NCBI GenBank assembly: GCA_964007475.1
Contig: OZ023274.1
Coordinates: 94,807,750-94,871,749, forward strand
DNA from: Hybos culiciformis
Taxonomy: Eukaryota; Arthropoda; Insecta; Diptera; Hybotidae
DNA: 64,000 nt
Direction: 5' to 3'
Positions 1 through 14,656 of this stretch are shown piece by piece; position 1 is the first letter of the stretch; every line of letters begins with the position of its first letter. Both the position numbers and the translations under genes were made by a program. The notes beneath the pieces are model-generated. The model had not been told where the DNA came from, did not search any database, and was given only the letters and a program-made list of their open reading frames with translations.

Positions 1-1208
1 CTGTTTCAAATATGAGCCAAATTTTATAATCAGCAAAAAAATAATATAAATTATGTATAAGATAGTAAAACACATGTAGAGGTTGATCGAAAATGCATCA
101 TCAAACTTTATATAAAACTACAAAATCAAATATTTGTTAATATCAATCTAAGCTTAAAATAAAATTCGAAATAATTTAATACAAAAAACAAAAGACTTCA
201 ATTTGTCCAAGAACACAAACTTTTAATTAATGAATCATTTATAAATTCGATGAATTTCAACTGAAAATTCTTATGATGTCATAAAAATATCAAAATAATA
301 AAACTTGTGGAACACACTTGTGCATTTTGGATTATTTAAAAAAATAATCCTAATTATAATTTTTTGCTTTGCGATATTATTGTGATAAAATTCAGCTTTT
401 TAATCTTTCCAATCATCGCACATTATTATAATTATAGCTTATAAGAAAATACCATAAAATTGTCATAAATTAATCATATAAAATTATATTATGTTGACAT
501 TTATTAATAAACCAAATCTAATTACTATGATAAATAGAAACTTGCATACGAAGAATGTGTCAAATAAGAACAAACTATAGGATTATAGTTAAATTTATCA
601 TTTTTGTTTAGTTTTGAATTTTTTTTCATAAACTCTACATTATATTTTTAATATGTAAAGATCCTAAGTTTTTTAGAACCCAATTTCTTTCTTTTTTTTT
701 GCGTATACTACTATTTGAAAACAACAAAAAAAAAGATTCCCATACAATTTCTTAACACGGTTTGCCAACTTAATTTTTAATTCTTTTTTTTTATACTTTT
801 TTACAACCAGAACATATAAAAAGAACATATAAAATGAAATAAAAAAAATCATTTTTTTTTCAATACAGATTTCAAAAATACCATTACAGGTTTTTGACTT
901 GAGCAGAGTGGATAATAATAATAAAGAATAAATTTTCTGAAATTTGCATAGAATTATATTATAAAATCTGAAAGAAGCCGATTAAAAGAAAATAATTTAT
1001 ATTATTAATAAATTATATTGTTCAGACGGAAAAAAGAAATCAATAATGACGTTATCAATTTAGAAAATATAAAATATAGAAATAAATAGAAAATTTATAT
1101 TAAACAAAAAACTAAAAGAAATATTTTTAATACAAAAATTTATAAATAAGGAAATTTTAAATGAAAAGTAAAAAAAATATAAATAAATTATTATAATAAA
1201 AAGTGAAA
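1..1208. other. AT-rich 5' flank, no gene seen
   Basis: About 1.2 kb of AT-rich DNA with many short A and T runs lies upstream of the first signal-peptide exon. No open frame, RNA gene or clear repeat was recognised. It presumably holds the distal promoter and 5' UTR of the PAN-domain locus, but no specific element could be identified. Confidence 0.4.
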
Positions 1209-4200
1209 ATGAAACGCATAAGGATTTTTATTGAAATAAAAATTATTATATTTTTATTCAATTTTTATTATGGAAATTTAAATGGATTAACCGTGGATAA
1301 TCAATTAGTTTCACTTCAAAATGGTAAACAAAATGATAAAAAATATAAATTTTTATTTAATGTCAATATAATTATTATTAATTACATGAAATTTCACTTT
1401 TTAAATTATATGAAATTTTTAGTTTATATTTTTTTTTAATATTTTAGATTTGAATCATTTTTTTTTAATATTTTTTATTGAGTATAATATAGTATTCTTT
1501 AAATCAGTTGACGTAATTTAATCATAGTATATAGTAGAATCAAAAGTATGTCATAGGTATGTTTGAAACCTACTTAAGACTTTTAAATTGACTTTTGATA
1601 ATAAATATGTATATTTACAATTTCCAAATTATAGTGTAATACAGTGGAATTATCTGTTATATGGCACACTAATCTAATTTTTTTTTTATTATTTGGCGAA
1701 GACATTCTTTTGATTTTAGCACACATATATAACTTGTCACTTGTACTGACACCTGGTTATATGGTTATTTGGAAATTGGGTCACTCCGAAAGAAATAAGC
1801 TCCACAAATCTGAATGAATTTCCCTTATGTTTTTTTTCTGATTAGAATTTCCTTACTTAGAAATAAATTTGGGAACATCATCTGTACGCGTTGTTAATTA
1901 ATGCAAACATTTTTTTTTCTCTATAACAAAAGTTTTCTTTCGAAGAAACATTTAATGCAAATTGTTATGGTCTGTGAAGTTTGGTGAAACCTTATTTAAA
2001 CAAAAATTATTATACATACATTTTTTTTCTTATATTCAATTAAATTTAAAATTATTCAATAAGAACTTTCTGAGAATAAAATTTTTGAAATAACATTATT
2101 TTAAAAAAAGGTGATTATTTGTAAAAGTTGAACAAGAAATATATCATAAAAATAATAATAATATTTCTTCTATTGTCTTAACTTGATAATTATTATTATT
2201 ATTTTTGAAAAGAAATTAAATGGTTCACAAAGCATATTCCAACCAAACATAAATACAGAAAAATACCACCAAAAATTATATTCAAATTATATTTTTCATG
2301 TGAAAGTTCCAACTGAATTGATACGAATAAAAGATTTATGATATTATGTACATGTTTTTTTGATGAATTGCTGAACACTTCGTCCGATATTCTGTAAATC
2401 CAAAAAAAAAATATATATATATTTTTTTTTAAAGTCATTGGCATTGAAGTTATGTTGATTATGTTTATTTCGCATGTTTTGTGGTGATTTAAAAAACATA
2501 AATTAATTTAGAAAAAAAAAGAACAAAAATTTATATTATTTTGCATTGACATGCATCAAAGACTTTCGCACACCAATTTTCATAGTAGAACAAATTCTAT
2601 AGGCCCCGCAGAACAAATTTTGTTTACAACAAAGACAAACCATTAGGTATGAGTACAAGTGACAAGTTATATACAAATATTCTATGATAAAATGACGTCA
2701 ACTTTATAAAATAAAGAGTAAAGGTGTCAAGTTCAATTATTCTTTTTTATTTAGTTTGTACAAAAAAAAAAAGGCGGAAATTAATATAGTAACTAATTGG
2801 TGTTAATTTGTAAATAAATTTCTTTAATATTAATATATACATAAATGTATTACGTATTTATGTTCTATTCATATTAAATTATTTTAATTATTACTTTTTT
2901 CTCTGTACCTTTTTACCGAAATAAGTTAAAAAAAAAATAAAAATTTTGGTTATATATTTATTATTTAATCTTCATCACGTATGTATTGTACCAATTATTA
3001 ATTTTTGACGTTTATACTATTCGGAACTATTTTTATTTGCACCATTAACTTTTCAACATTCTTAAAAAACTGTTTGTATTTAAGTTTATTAAATCATAAT
3101 CCCTATTAGATTATGTAAATTCATGGAATTGAAATTATATAGTATGATATAATACAAATACTATAGTTATTCTTATAATATGACCACTTTGAAATCAATA
3201 GTAAAGTGAAACTCATTGTATTAAAAAAGAAAATGTCTAATAGCTAATTTCCGGTCCTTCTCTGAAAATATATTAGTTATAAATTTTCAATTTCAAGACA
3301 TGATTGACACTTTAAAGCGCATATAATTAATGAAACATAAATTAAGTAATTTTTTAATTTTTATTTCAATAACATATTTTATTATGTTTTCAGACTGTTT
3401 TGAAAGAATTGCATTAGGTGCTATGTTGCCATTTGAGAAAACATTTCGCGTTGAAGACACAAATTCGTTAAAAATTTGCAAAGAAATGTGTTCAAGAGCT
3501 GGTGAAAAATGTCAAACAATTGCATTTGGGTAAGTGAAAACTGATAATTCTTAAATATTAGGCTAATTTGTTAGTTTAATATAAAAATTAATAGATAAAA
3601 AAATTAATTTATTTAAAATTTTTTAGGGTTCATGTTCGTGGAAATGGAACCTGTCAATTATCATCAGATAAAATTGATACAGCTATGTCTAGGCCTATCG
3701 GAACCATATTTGATCCAGATTTTGATTTATATTCTCGGAAGATCAATTGTTTTGATGTACCGCCAAATAATGATTTACCATCATCACCTGGTGGAAGTTT
3801 TGGTACAACACCTTTAGATACTGGTCGACCAACAAGTAATCGACCACCTCCCCCACCATTTGGAACTGTTAGTACATCTTTAGGCACAACACCAGAAAGT
3901 GAAGGCACAACGAATCGTTTTCCTCCACGACCGCCTTATAGCAGCCAACAACCTTCTACTTCAGGAAGTTATCCATCAACCAGCGGAACAAATTACTCAT
4001 CAACAGGAACATCTTCTTATCCCCCAAGTGGATCAAAATATCCATCAACCTCCTCAAATTATCCTGCAAGTTCTTCAAGTTATTCTCCAACGAATACAGG
4101 ATATACACAAGTTAGTTCTAACTACCCTTCAACCAGTTCTACAGCAGAAGGAGGATATAGTGTTTATGAAAAACAGCCCAGTAGGCCGTCAAATTATCCA

Positions 4201-6308
4201 AATACATATTATACATATTATACAAGTGATTCCGAAAGAGATAAAATGTATTTTTCAAACGATTATCCTCTTTATAAATACCCTTCGTTATATGAAGAAA
4301 CTTACCCGGTAAATTCTTATCCTGGAGTTTATGCACCCAATGTCATACCAGTTGACAATCGTTACAAGCCGCCTAATGAAAGTTATGGACATACAGTAAA
4401 AACAACTCCTAGACCTGTGTATGGTTCAGGTTACGGTACTGGCTATAGTTATGGAACTCCTACTTATAATCGAGGAGAAGCTTCTCCTACTTCCAGCTAC
4501 GGAGGGTCTTCTGGATCAAAATACCCAACGTATTATGATAGACCAAATTATAATCAAGTAAATTCAAATGGATACAGGCCTTCGAACAAACCAAATGATA
4601 TGTATCCTGATCCAAATTATGGTGATTATAGACCAAATACATATGACAACAGACCGGGTTATAATCGGCCCAACTACGACAATAGACCTGATTACCAACC
4701 AACCAGGCCAAACAACAACAACAATAGGTTTGATCCGAGACCTAATGGAAATCCTTATGGTTCTAGACCATCAGAAACAACGCGTCCAGATTATAGTGTT
4801 AGGCCATTACCTGATGGAAGCAATAACGGACCATCAATTGGAACGCCAATAAATTTCAATAAAACACAGCATCCATCATTCAATGGATACGGTGGAACTG
4901 GAGTTCAACCAATAAATCAATCAACAGATAGGCCAATAAAGCCTTCGGAACAACCAGGACCATACGGTCCCAGGCCGGAAGGTAAATATAATAAGAGTGA
5001 TGCCGATCATCACATTGAGACATATTTTAATCCTGATGAATATATTCAACTAAAATGGACCAGTAAGTCAAATAATGTTGAAATATCACTGAGTGATAAT
5101 GTTTAAATTCGCATTTTGATCTAACAGAGCACAACACGAACCAAACAAAAACTAATAGAATTGCACTTGTAGTGAATTAACAAGGAATTATTATTCTTAA
5201 ATACCAGATTTTTCTAAATCCTTTATATTTCTTCAAAACTCTCACAGATAGTGTAATATTATGATTTATACTTTAGTATGCATGTCGGAAGGACTGTGTT
5301 ATTGCAGCAACACAAAGCATACAAAGTGAAATTATTTTAAGATCAAATATAATATTATGTTGATAATATGCATTTGAAAAAAAAATTCTAAAGATCACAT
5401 AGTGCCAGAAGAGCAAAAACATTAGTATAAAGTCCAATTCTTAAATATTTTGAACTAAAATATTGTCCGAAAAGTAATAATTTTTTATTAAAATTTTCTT
5501 AGCTTTTGTTTTAATTTTTATTTTTATCTACTAACTGGTACAGTGGAAAAGTTTTATTAAATGACGTTTCAAATGACCAGCATATACATTCTTTGTAATA
5601 TAAGATCATATTATTTGGTGCTTGAATAACCTAAACCAGTGTTGATAAGCCCAAAGATAAACCATTATAAATAATCACTTCATTAACTTGTTAAAATTTA
5701 ATTATTTTCAAAAAAGTGTTATCATTATGACGTATGCATAATGATATTGGGAAATGAATTTTTCTACATAAAAAAGATAAAATCACAGAGCAATCAGTCA
5801 CATAAAATTCAAGCACTGCACAAGTGGATACTGGATATAAAATCCGAAAAGGATTATAAAAAGAAAAATTAATAATAAAATAATGTTCATAGAACAAGCA
5901 CAATTAATTTCTTCTTCTAACATTTTATCAAGTGCAATTATTCATTTTATTTTCAAATAGTTGATAAGCCAAACAATGTTAAGTACCTTTAAAATTTAAG
6001 TTTTTTTGAAGTTCAACTAATAATATATTACCTATAGAACTCTTTCTACATATTTACATAAAATAATAAACATCATATTTCCTTTTTAAATTATTTTTTG
6101 AATTTTATAAAGCTTGTTCTAATCCCGAACTAAAATTCAAGCTTATACATATCTATGTAAAATAATACATCAGTTTCGAATTCATTATAGATATTATTTG
6201 TTTTTGTAGCTAAACCAGTTAATTATCCATCCAGAGTAGATTATGGAATTCGTGAAGGTTCTATAGGTTATGATGGTTACAAGGATTATCCAGATGACAC
6301 TTATCACA
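1209..6308 (+). CDS. PAN/Apple-domain secreted protein, 5' module (signal peptide, first PAN, Pro/Tyr-rich linker)
   Basis: Exons read as 1209..1323, 3394..3529, 3627..5062 and 6210..6308, with phases 1, 2, 1 and 1. The first exon gives a hydrophobic signal peptide (MKRIRIFIEIKIIIFLFNF). Exons 2-3 give a PAN/Apple domain starting CFERIALGAML, with KICKEMCSRAGEKC and a closing Cys near residue 130. A long repetitive Pro/Tyr/Ser/Asn-rich linker follows, with runs such as RPNYDNRPDYQP, typical of extracellular matrix proteins. The donor at 5063 (gtaagt) is preferred over reading on to the stop at 5104-5106. No terminal exon for this module was found before 15575. The last exon ends in phase 1 and fits the acceptor before 16622 exactly, so I infer that this is the distal-promoter part of the gene continuing at 16622. 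The joined form would be 1486 residues. It has no visible ZP domain, so it is not a plain nompA ortholog. The function is unknown; cuticle or apical matrix is a guess. Confidence 0.65.
1727..2672. repeat. Inverted repeat pair in intron 1
   Basis: A 21-base arm at 1727-1747 (core aacttgtcacttgtact) recurs in reverse complement at 2652-2672. The arms could be the ends of an old non-autonomous transposon of about 0.95 kb lying in the first intron of the PAN locus. No target duplication was found. Confidence 0.4.
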
Positions 6309-9300
6309 GTGAGTAATTAAACTGAAAATTAAATTTATAGCTTATAAATATCAAATATATGTATAAATCCGATAAATGGTATTATTTCTTCATCATAATA
6401 ACTCATTCTCCTAATATAAATATATATACCATATTTCCGTGACGATTGATGTTTCTATTTTCATTTTGCTTAATACTAAAATTAAATTATTTCTTTAATA
6501 TTTTCGTCAAGGCATTTTTATTTCCGTAAAAGAAAAATAAATACAAAATTTTGTGAAGCTTTTGTATTCTGCAGGTTTTTCTTTTGAGTTTTACCTTAAA
6601 TATGAACGAAAGACAATTATTGGAAAGAAATTGAAACGATTTCAAATGACAAAAACTATATCGGAAAACTTTATACGAATTAGGATGCTAAATGGTAATT
6701 TTCTAATTTATTCAAAGATAATTTCAAAAAATCAATCAATTAAATTGTTTTTCTAAATAAAGACAGAAATTTATATTGACATTTTATGAAGCCTCATTGC
6801 AGGAGAATATTATACTTATTAAATTGCATTTTTTGAAAATAATTTTTAAGTAAATTTTGAAAATCTTCATTTATATCTTTCAACATTCTAATGCAAATTT
6901 TTTTAGATCATTTAGGTATAGGTACATAAATTTAAATTGTTTCACAGATTTCAATGATACATTTCTAAAAATAAAAATTCGCCCAAAATTAACTAACTCA
7001 ATCTTTTACTTATTCTGTTATTAAGAACTCTTATACATACATATATATATTTAAAAAACAAAATGCATGGAATATCGAAGATCACGATTTATAATTGTTA
7101 ATGATTTAACGTGTTTTTCTCAATAAATTTACTGCTGAAAATTATCAAACTAATACAAAGTATTATAGAAGAAGTGTGTTGATTATGTTGGAAATAATCA
7201 CTTTATATCGAAATAAGAACATCATTTCTTATTTAATATTATTTATAAACTTATCCGATAATATAAAACTTATTTTAAAAAGTAATTATTGACATAAATC
7301 TACACAATTAGTTAGTCCAAAAACCATAAATATTATGAAACGTAATATATGATTTTAGGAAAGTCCACTGTTCCGAAAAAAAAACTCAAGAACTTTTGTG
7401 CAAAAATAAAATAAATATTATTTTGCGTATAGAAATAAAAGACACGGATATAAAATCTTCTAATATTAATTACGTTTATTATCATTATAATAATAATAAT
7501 AAAAACAATAAGAAAATGAATTCTTTAAAATAACTCAAGAATATGTAGATTTTTTTTTAATTCAGTTCCTAGATTTAATTATTCTTATAAGCCAATTCAT
7601 GGGGTGGAGTAATTAAAACCGATAATTAATTTTTTTTACTACTATTTATAATTGTAAAAATTTAACCAACTTCAAAATAAAATATTATTTTATCATTCTA
7701 CTTTAATACCAATTAGTTAATATATTTACATATTACATATCTATAATTTTCTTTTGTACTATCGTTCAACTGTTATGGAATAAAATTTATAGAAATTTTT
7801 CCAGATACTTTAAATTTTTAAATTCCAATTTAAATTTTTAAATTTATTAATTTCATTAAATTGATTTAAGATCATTTATAATATTGAATTTAAATATTAT
7901 ACCTATTTTATATTAGGTTTTATCTAATTTTCTATATTTATTTTGATTGTAATTAAAATTTATCCAACATCTGAACTCAGTCTTAATGCATCATAAAAAA
8001 GACTCAAATCACTCCACCTTAAATTTTTATTAGCTTTTTTACTATTTTCCTTTCCTCTAACATAATAAAAAAAAAAAGCTTAATAAATGTTTTTGTTCTA
8101 TAAGTTATGGGGTAATTGTACATTTCATTTTCAGATTCACTCAACCGAGAATATTTAAAATTTATAATACTACATATTATAATGATTATTATAATTAGAA
8201 TCAAAACAAAAGTATTAAGAAAAAAATTTTCTTTTTCTTTAAATCTATCCACTCATACATAATGTCTCATTATTTCTTAATTAAATTAACTACATAATAC
8301 ATAATATATGTACCTATATATTTTTATTTACACATGCTATGATCATTTATGTCATGAGATCACTTAATTATACATATAATGTTAAGTTAAAGAATATCCC
8401 AAAAATTTGCTGCGAATTAATTTCTTATATGATGGCGACGTTTTGTCTAGAATATTTTTATTTTGCTTAAAAATTTAAATTAAAATTTTTTTTTAATGAA
8501 CATACACCTACATTTTATAAAAAATTTGTGTACATGAGAATTTATTTAAAAAAAAAAATAACCAGAATAAAATACAATATTTTACTATTGCGTGCAATTA
8601 AAAGGACTGCTGTTCGTTGGAAGGAGTTTATTTTTCTCCAAATCGTCCAAAAAAAGTGTTTTGATAACAAAGTCAATATTTCATAATATACAATATAATA
8701 AATTTTTTTTCGAAAATGCATAAAAAATAGTAAATTTTATATAAAATTAATCTTATATCTAATATCGCACATTACAATCTTAACTTTATAATTATAGTAA
8801 TAATAAATAATAACATGAGAGAAGCAATTTTTACTCATTATGTCACCAGTTATGTGTTTACATTCAAGTGTGACCATATATGATGTCATTAAATCATACA
8901 TTTTGGTTGGAAAAGTTATAAAAAAATAGTTACTGTTTAAATTCACTTTTGAGACAATAAAAAAAAAAGTATTATTGACAAGTTATAATTTTCACAGACG
9001 AAAAATAACATGTATTGCATAACATATATAATTATTTATTTTATATTAATTTTAAATATTTCACATTTTTAGTTTATCTAAGTTTCTCAACTTTTCCTTG
9101 ATATATGAAGCGACAAGTATCCGCGAAATAAAACAAAGTTTAGATCTCCGAGAAATAGGAAATTTATAACTTATATTAGTGCATAATATACGTCAAAAAA
9201 ATCATTCCAAAATAAATTACGTTGAAAACAAAATTTTCCGAATTTTTAAATCGTTTCATAGTCAAGCCAAATATTTTTTTTTCCGGCCATAAATTTTTCA

Positions 9301-12300
9301 AACTCGCATATAAAAGATTCTATCAAGTATTTTTTCAAGAATATATTGTTTATTTTTTTTATTTTTTTTTTTTTCAAATCGTTTTTAAATGATTAAAATG
9401 ATTTGGTCTTTGAATATCTAGTTCAGGTTTATCTCAATTAAATTAATTTATTTGTTGTTTAAATTTAGATGCATTTTTGTGCAATAAATAAGGAAAAAAA
9501 AATAAACCTATTGTATGTGATTTTTATGATAACATAATTATAATACACACCATATGAAATCTAATTTTTTTTTTGTACACAATATGTGCGCGGTTTTTTA
9601 ATAATTATTATTATTTAACCAAAAAAATTAATAGCATTAAAAAATAAGTTATGAATATGCGAAATGCCGAAGAAGAAATGGCAAAATTTCAAAAAAAAAA
9701 AAAAAAACTCAAAATATTCACTGAATGTACCCACAAAGTGTTGATACATCATTTCATTAATATACCACAAATCATAGTACCTATGCAATGTTTTTGTCAA
9801 ACTTATGAAGCCGCTGTACTTAAACAACGTATAAGCGAACTATTTGCGAACAAATAATCTATGATCTCAAAATTATCACTCAAGCAAATCAGTGAAACTG
9901 TAAAAACTTTGATTAATTAAAAGCGGATTCATTACACCACGGATGAAATGCATTAATTTTCAAAATAATTAAACATATATTTTATGAAAACATTTACATA
10001 GTTTTAAATAACGTTAGATAAAAACTAAGAATAAAAATTAGAATAAAAAATTAAGAAATCTCTTGCAACGGTGGTAATTTTAAAAACAATAATGTTTTTA
10101 TAAACTAATCTTTATATTTTTTAGTCTTAATATAAATTAATTATTTTCTGACATCTTAAAATTTTTTTTAAATTGAGCTGAGTTCAAAATTTAAATTTGT
10201 TCTAAAATTAATTTCGATAACTAGAAATCTAGGAGCATGAAAATTTTGTAATAATTATTATTAAATGAATATGTTTCTCAAACAAATTTTATATATTTAA
10301 GTAGAAAATAAACATTTAGTACAACTTATAAATATAAATATGAGCTTTTAATATAAAAATAAGACCTTAATCTTTTATTTCTTGACAATTTAATTCAATT
10401 ACTATATTTTTTATGCTCATTAAAAATAATTCTTTATAATGCTCGATTTTATCAATTATTATTATTATTGTAATTGATTTGATCACCAGTTTTCTGACAG
10501 GATGTTTAAAAATTTCAATTATGCTTTTTAGTTTTCTTCCCAGTATTTAAAAGTAGAAAACTTAAAAAATTAAAAAAAATTTAATGAAACTTTTTTAACA
10601 CCAATAATTATTTTAAACTAATTTGTAAATGACGCACATATGCAAATATTAAAAAAAAATAGTTATGACAATAATTGAATTATACTTCTAAGTAGCTATT
10701 TTAATTATATTTTCTCATAAAATTCATATAATTGGAACTACAATTAGTTTGATTAATATTTATTTTTATTCATTCCATATTCTTTTATTGAAAAAAAGCC
10801 AATTTTTTGTTTTATTTGAACCAAAAGTCATTATATATTTAGTTAAATAGTCTTTTATCTTTTGTGGTTAATAATTTTTATATCACTATATTCAAACAAT
10901 TAAAATAAAAATAGTCAAAAAATACTTATAAGTTCTTTTACTTTCTAGGATCAAATCTTTTAAGCTAAGTGGTTTTACATATTTATTAATATTTTAAATA
11001 TTATAATTAAAATTATAATTTAAAAATCAACCGGATTTTTTTTTTATTTACAAGATTACAATGTATGTATACATAATACATATACTATTTATATTCGTGG
11101 AGTGTATCTAAATATATACAGAATTTTTTTTTGTATAAAGTGCATTTTAACATTTCAATTTTACCTCATTAACCTCTGACAGTTTCCGGTGATGTACATC
11201 AAACATGTAATCTGCATAAACATTGTTTGCATCTTGTAAGACAATGCATGTTAAAGTAATTTTTTTTTTTGCTAAACTTGACTGTTATGTTTGTTCTATA
11301 TTACAATATTATTATTATGTTAACTGAATATTATTATAAGTTACATAATCCGTATTTTTAAGTTAAAGCTCAGTATTTAGATGAAAAATGTAAACAAAAC
11401 AACGTTGTTAATGGAAAATCTCAATGATTTAACATTTTGAATTTTGACAAATAAATTGTATAAAAATGTATATAATGTAATGATATATTCCATATTCTTG
11501 GAAGACAATAAATCAATAATAAAATAAATCAAAATCAATCAAACAAAACTTATTTTCTGCTGTAAAATTGACCTGGAAGTACATTTATTCGATGCGAACT
11601 GGTTTTGGAATTTATAGCAATTCAAAAATCGTTATTGATTCTCATAAATTTCAAGCTAAACGTTGAAACTAAGTGCTTTGGAAAAATATTATTCAAATTG
11701 AAAATTATAAAAATAATAAGAAAAAAAAATATTAAAACAAAAAATTTTTTTTATAAAATTATTGCGTACATTCTTGAAAGAAAACCTTCAACATCACTCA
11801 TTATCAACAAAAAAAAAAAACTTTTCTTTTTTAATAATTTTATTTTATGAAAATTTTAGGTGTAACAAAAACAAATGTTTCTAATTCATCAAACTTTGCA
11901 TTTTAATCTAACTCATTAAAATTGTATTTTTAAAAAATTTATGTAATTTTTTTTGATTAATTTTAATTAGTTTGATAGACTCATAATGGCTCAGGTTGAT
12001 TGTTAAACTATCAAGAATGAAAAGAAATAGGAATAAAATAAAATTACAATCCTTCCGTAATGTTTAAGATTCAGATACTTGAGCAAAATTATTTAAATTA
12101 TTTAAAATAGAATCAATAGCAAAGACAATACCTCAAAGTTAGAAAGATCATATAAATGTTTGCGTAAATAAAATTTAATTTACACTTAAATGCTTGCATT
12201 TCTGATTAATCTTGTTCAAGGAAAATAAAGGAAATTTATTCCAACTGTACAAAAACTTTATATTTTTATGGTACATGTAGTTGTATTTATAATACAAATA

Positions 12301-13911
12301 ATTTTTTATGGTAGATACAAGTTCGTAAATAAAATCTTATATCTAAAAATTTGTCTTAAATTACAAAAAAAATTAACTATCTCTGATTATCCAAGCATAA
12401 CATTATCTCACAAAACACATTAAATAAATAGAAAACGAGAGTTCTATTATTTTATTTGCATATAATTTTCGCATAAATGTTGTGAAAATCTTATATTACC
12501 AATGCTGCCAGACATAGAACTCTATTAAACAATAACTTCCCTTTTGTAGATGATGGGTTCATATTTCCGTTCATCTGTTTTTCAAAGAAGTACTCAGTTA
12601 TAAAATTAAGTAGATTCTGATTTGAAAAACATTTTAAAACTTTATTACTAATCTTCATAAGGCAGTTACATTCATTTGATGACAAATGACAATTAAGTTA
12701 TGAATTAATTATTTTTAATTTCTTATATTAAATTTTTGTTTTCAAATTTTGATTATTCGAATCCTTTTATAATACCGCTATTATTATGGGCCTTAATAAC
12801 TACTACCAGTCCGTTGTAATAATATTATGAAATGAATTTGAAAATTATCAAATGATTAGATTTTTTTTTTTAAACAAAATTAAAAAAAACTTAATTTTTT
12901 TGTTATGTCAGTTAAATGAAGTTATTTTAACAAGAAATTCAAAAATTCAATAAAAATAATTATATAAATTCTAACACTAATAATGTAAACCTCTCAGATT
13001 ATTAATTTTGGCCTTTATAACTAAAAACAAAACAATAAAAAAAAAATTTTTCATTTATAAAATGTAGAATTAATTTTTTTTTTTTACCTTTTTTTTTAAT
13101 AAAATTTTAATAAACAAAATTGCAAAAGTTTCATATAAAACCATCAGCACAATTTAATTTAAATTTAGTTGTTCTTAGCTTATTTTACCGATTACATTGT
13201 AGAAAATTATTAATGGGAAATCCCAGTAAAAATAAAAGCGCGCGAAAATAAAAAAAATACATCATTTGTGATTTTATATAATTTAATATTCGTTAAATTT
13301 AAATAAAAAAAAAATTAGAATTAAATTTAAATTTAAAAAAAAAGCATAATTGAAAATTAGAGTAAAATAAAGAAATAAAATTTTTAATTATGGTACAAAA
13401 ATGAAAAAAAATAAAAAATTATAATTTTGGTGATGATGATGAGTAAATTTCCGACTGAATTATTTTAGAATTATCATATACTTATTCAATTTTTTTTTTG
13501 TTATGTTTTGTTAGAAAAAAAAACTTATATTAAATACCAACAATAATGTTAAAAAAAAATATGTACAAGGACATTTTTAACAAAATGTTTTAATTATCGG
13601 GTGATGATGATAAAATTTTAACAATTGATCCAAAAAAGCTGCACTGACAAAAAAAAAATCAAAATTCAGAATATTAATAACAATAAAAAAAAAAATGTTG
13701 TTAGTTTTCTACTAACATTATATTTATTTTATTTAATTAAAAAAGAATATAAAAAAAAAATCAGAACGTACATTAATTTTAATAAATTTTTAATGTCAAG
13801 GCTAAATGTCATAAGTTTCAATAAGGCCTTCGTCCAATTCCAGAAATCATTCAACAAGAACCAATAATTTATAGTTATCTTTTATGTGAAAAAAATCCCG
13901 CTAATGGCATA
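6309..13911. other. Long AT-rich intron or intergenic stretch, no exon seen
   Basis: About 7.6 kb between the 5' module and the next transposon contains only short chance open frames made of Lys, Asn, Ile and Phe runs. No PAN-type cysteine pattern or splice-bounded exon was found. If the long isoform is real, this is part of its ~10.3 kb intron. Confidence 0.45.
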
Positions 13912-14422
13912 CACCCAGAAAAAAAAATTGTTAAATTAAAAGATTTTATAGGTAAAATTAACAAAAAATCTTTATAGATTTTGCGCAAAAGGGTTTATAG
14001 TTAAATTAAAATTGCAAAAATTGTTAATTCAAAAGACATATTACATTGTTAAAATTAACACAAAATTGTTATATTTAAAATGTTAAGTTGTTATTATAAC
14101 AATTTTAGCAGTTTGAGAAAAAAATATATTGTTACGGTGCCAAACTGTTAAATTAACTATTCGAAATAATTTTTTTAAAATAGTTTTTTGTTTTTTTATT
14201 TTTTTGGTTTGTTTTTGTATTTTTTTCGCCTTTTTTTGTTTTTTTTTTTTCGCCTTTTTTTTGTTTTTTTTTTGGTTCTTTTTGGTACTTTTTTTTTTGT
14301 TTTTTTTGTTTTTTTTTATTTTTTTTATTTTTTTTTTGTTTTTTTTTTTTAATTTCTTGGTTTGTTTTTGTTTTTTTTTCGCTTTTTTCGTCTTTTTTAG
14401 TTTTTTTATTGTTTTTTTTTTA

Positions 14423-14511
14423 TTGGTCACCCATCTAAGTACTATCACTACGAGACGTTGCTTAACCGCTGTGTTCAATGTGATGTAGAGTCTTCCACTG
14501 AGCTATGTCAG
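14423..14511 (-). repeat. tRNA/5S rRNA-like chimeric segment (SINE-head-like)
   Basis: On the minus strand the segment starts with TAGCTCAGTGG (14495-14505), a good RNA polymerase III box A of tRNA type. It continues with TTAAGCAACGTC and then TAGTACTTAGATGGG followed by TGACC, which resembles the internal control region of 5S rRNA. An A-rich tract (poly-T on the plus strand) follows downstream. This head plus A-rich tail layout is SINE-like. It is not an intact tRNA or 5S gene, because the rest of neither molecule is present. Confidence 0.5.
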
Positions 14512-14563
14512 TAATATACAACAATGTATTAAATAGAAAATATAAATTCGGTAATATAAACAT

Positions 14564-14656
14564 AATAAATATTTATCTTGTTAAATTAAAGAACTCCGCT
14601 CTTAACTTGTCTCGTTAAGAGCGGAGTTCTTTAATGTAACAAGATAAATATTCATT
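14564..14656. repeat. Strong hairpin inside the TA-flanked element
   Basis: Arms of about 43 bases (14564-14606 and 14614-14656) are nearly perfect inverted copies. The cores are aactccgctcttaac and gttaagagcggagtt, around a 7-base loop. The arms are more GC-rich than their surroundings. Confidence 0.8.

Noticed and set aside
3654..4852. Opposite-strand and alternate-frame open frames over the Pro/Tyr-rich linker
   Set aside because: Shadows of the biased codon composition of the real coding frame.
4982..5106. Reading the first PAN module as a complete 473-codon gene ending at 5106
   Set aside because: A strong donor (gtaagt at 5063) precedes the stop and joins in phase to a coding exon at 6210, so the stop is intronic; it would only be used if the intron were retained.
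14083..14488. Overlapping 131- and 119-codon open frames on both strands
   Set aside because: They translate a poly-T tract inside a transposon into Lys-rich or Phe-rich low-complexity strings; no gene features.
14423..14511. Intact tRNA or 5S rRNA gene
   Set aside because: Only isolated control-box-like parts are present and the remaining stems of either RNA cannot be formed, so it was recorded as a chimeric repeat instead.
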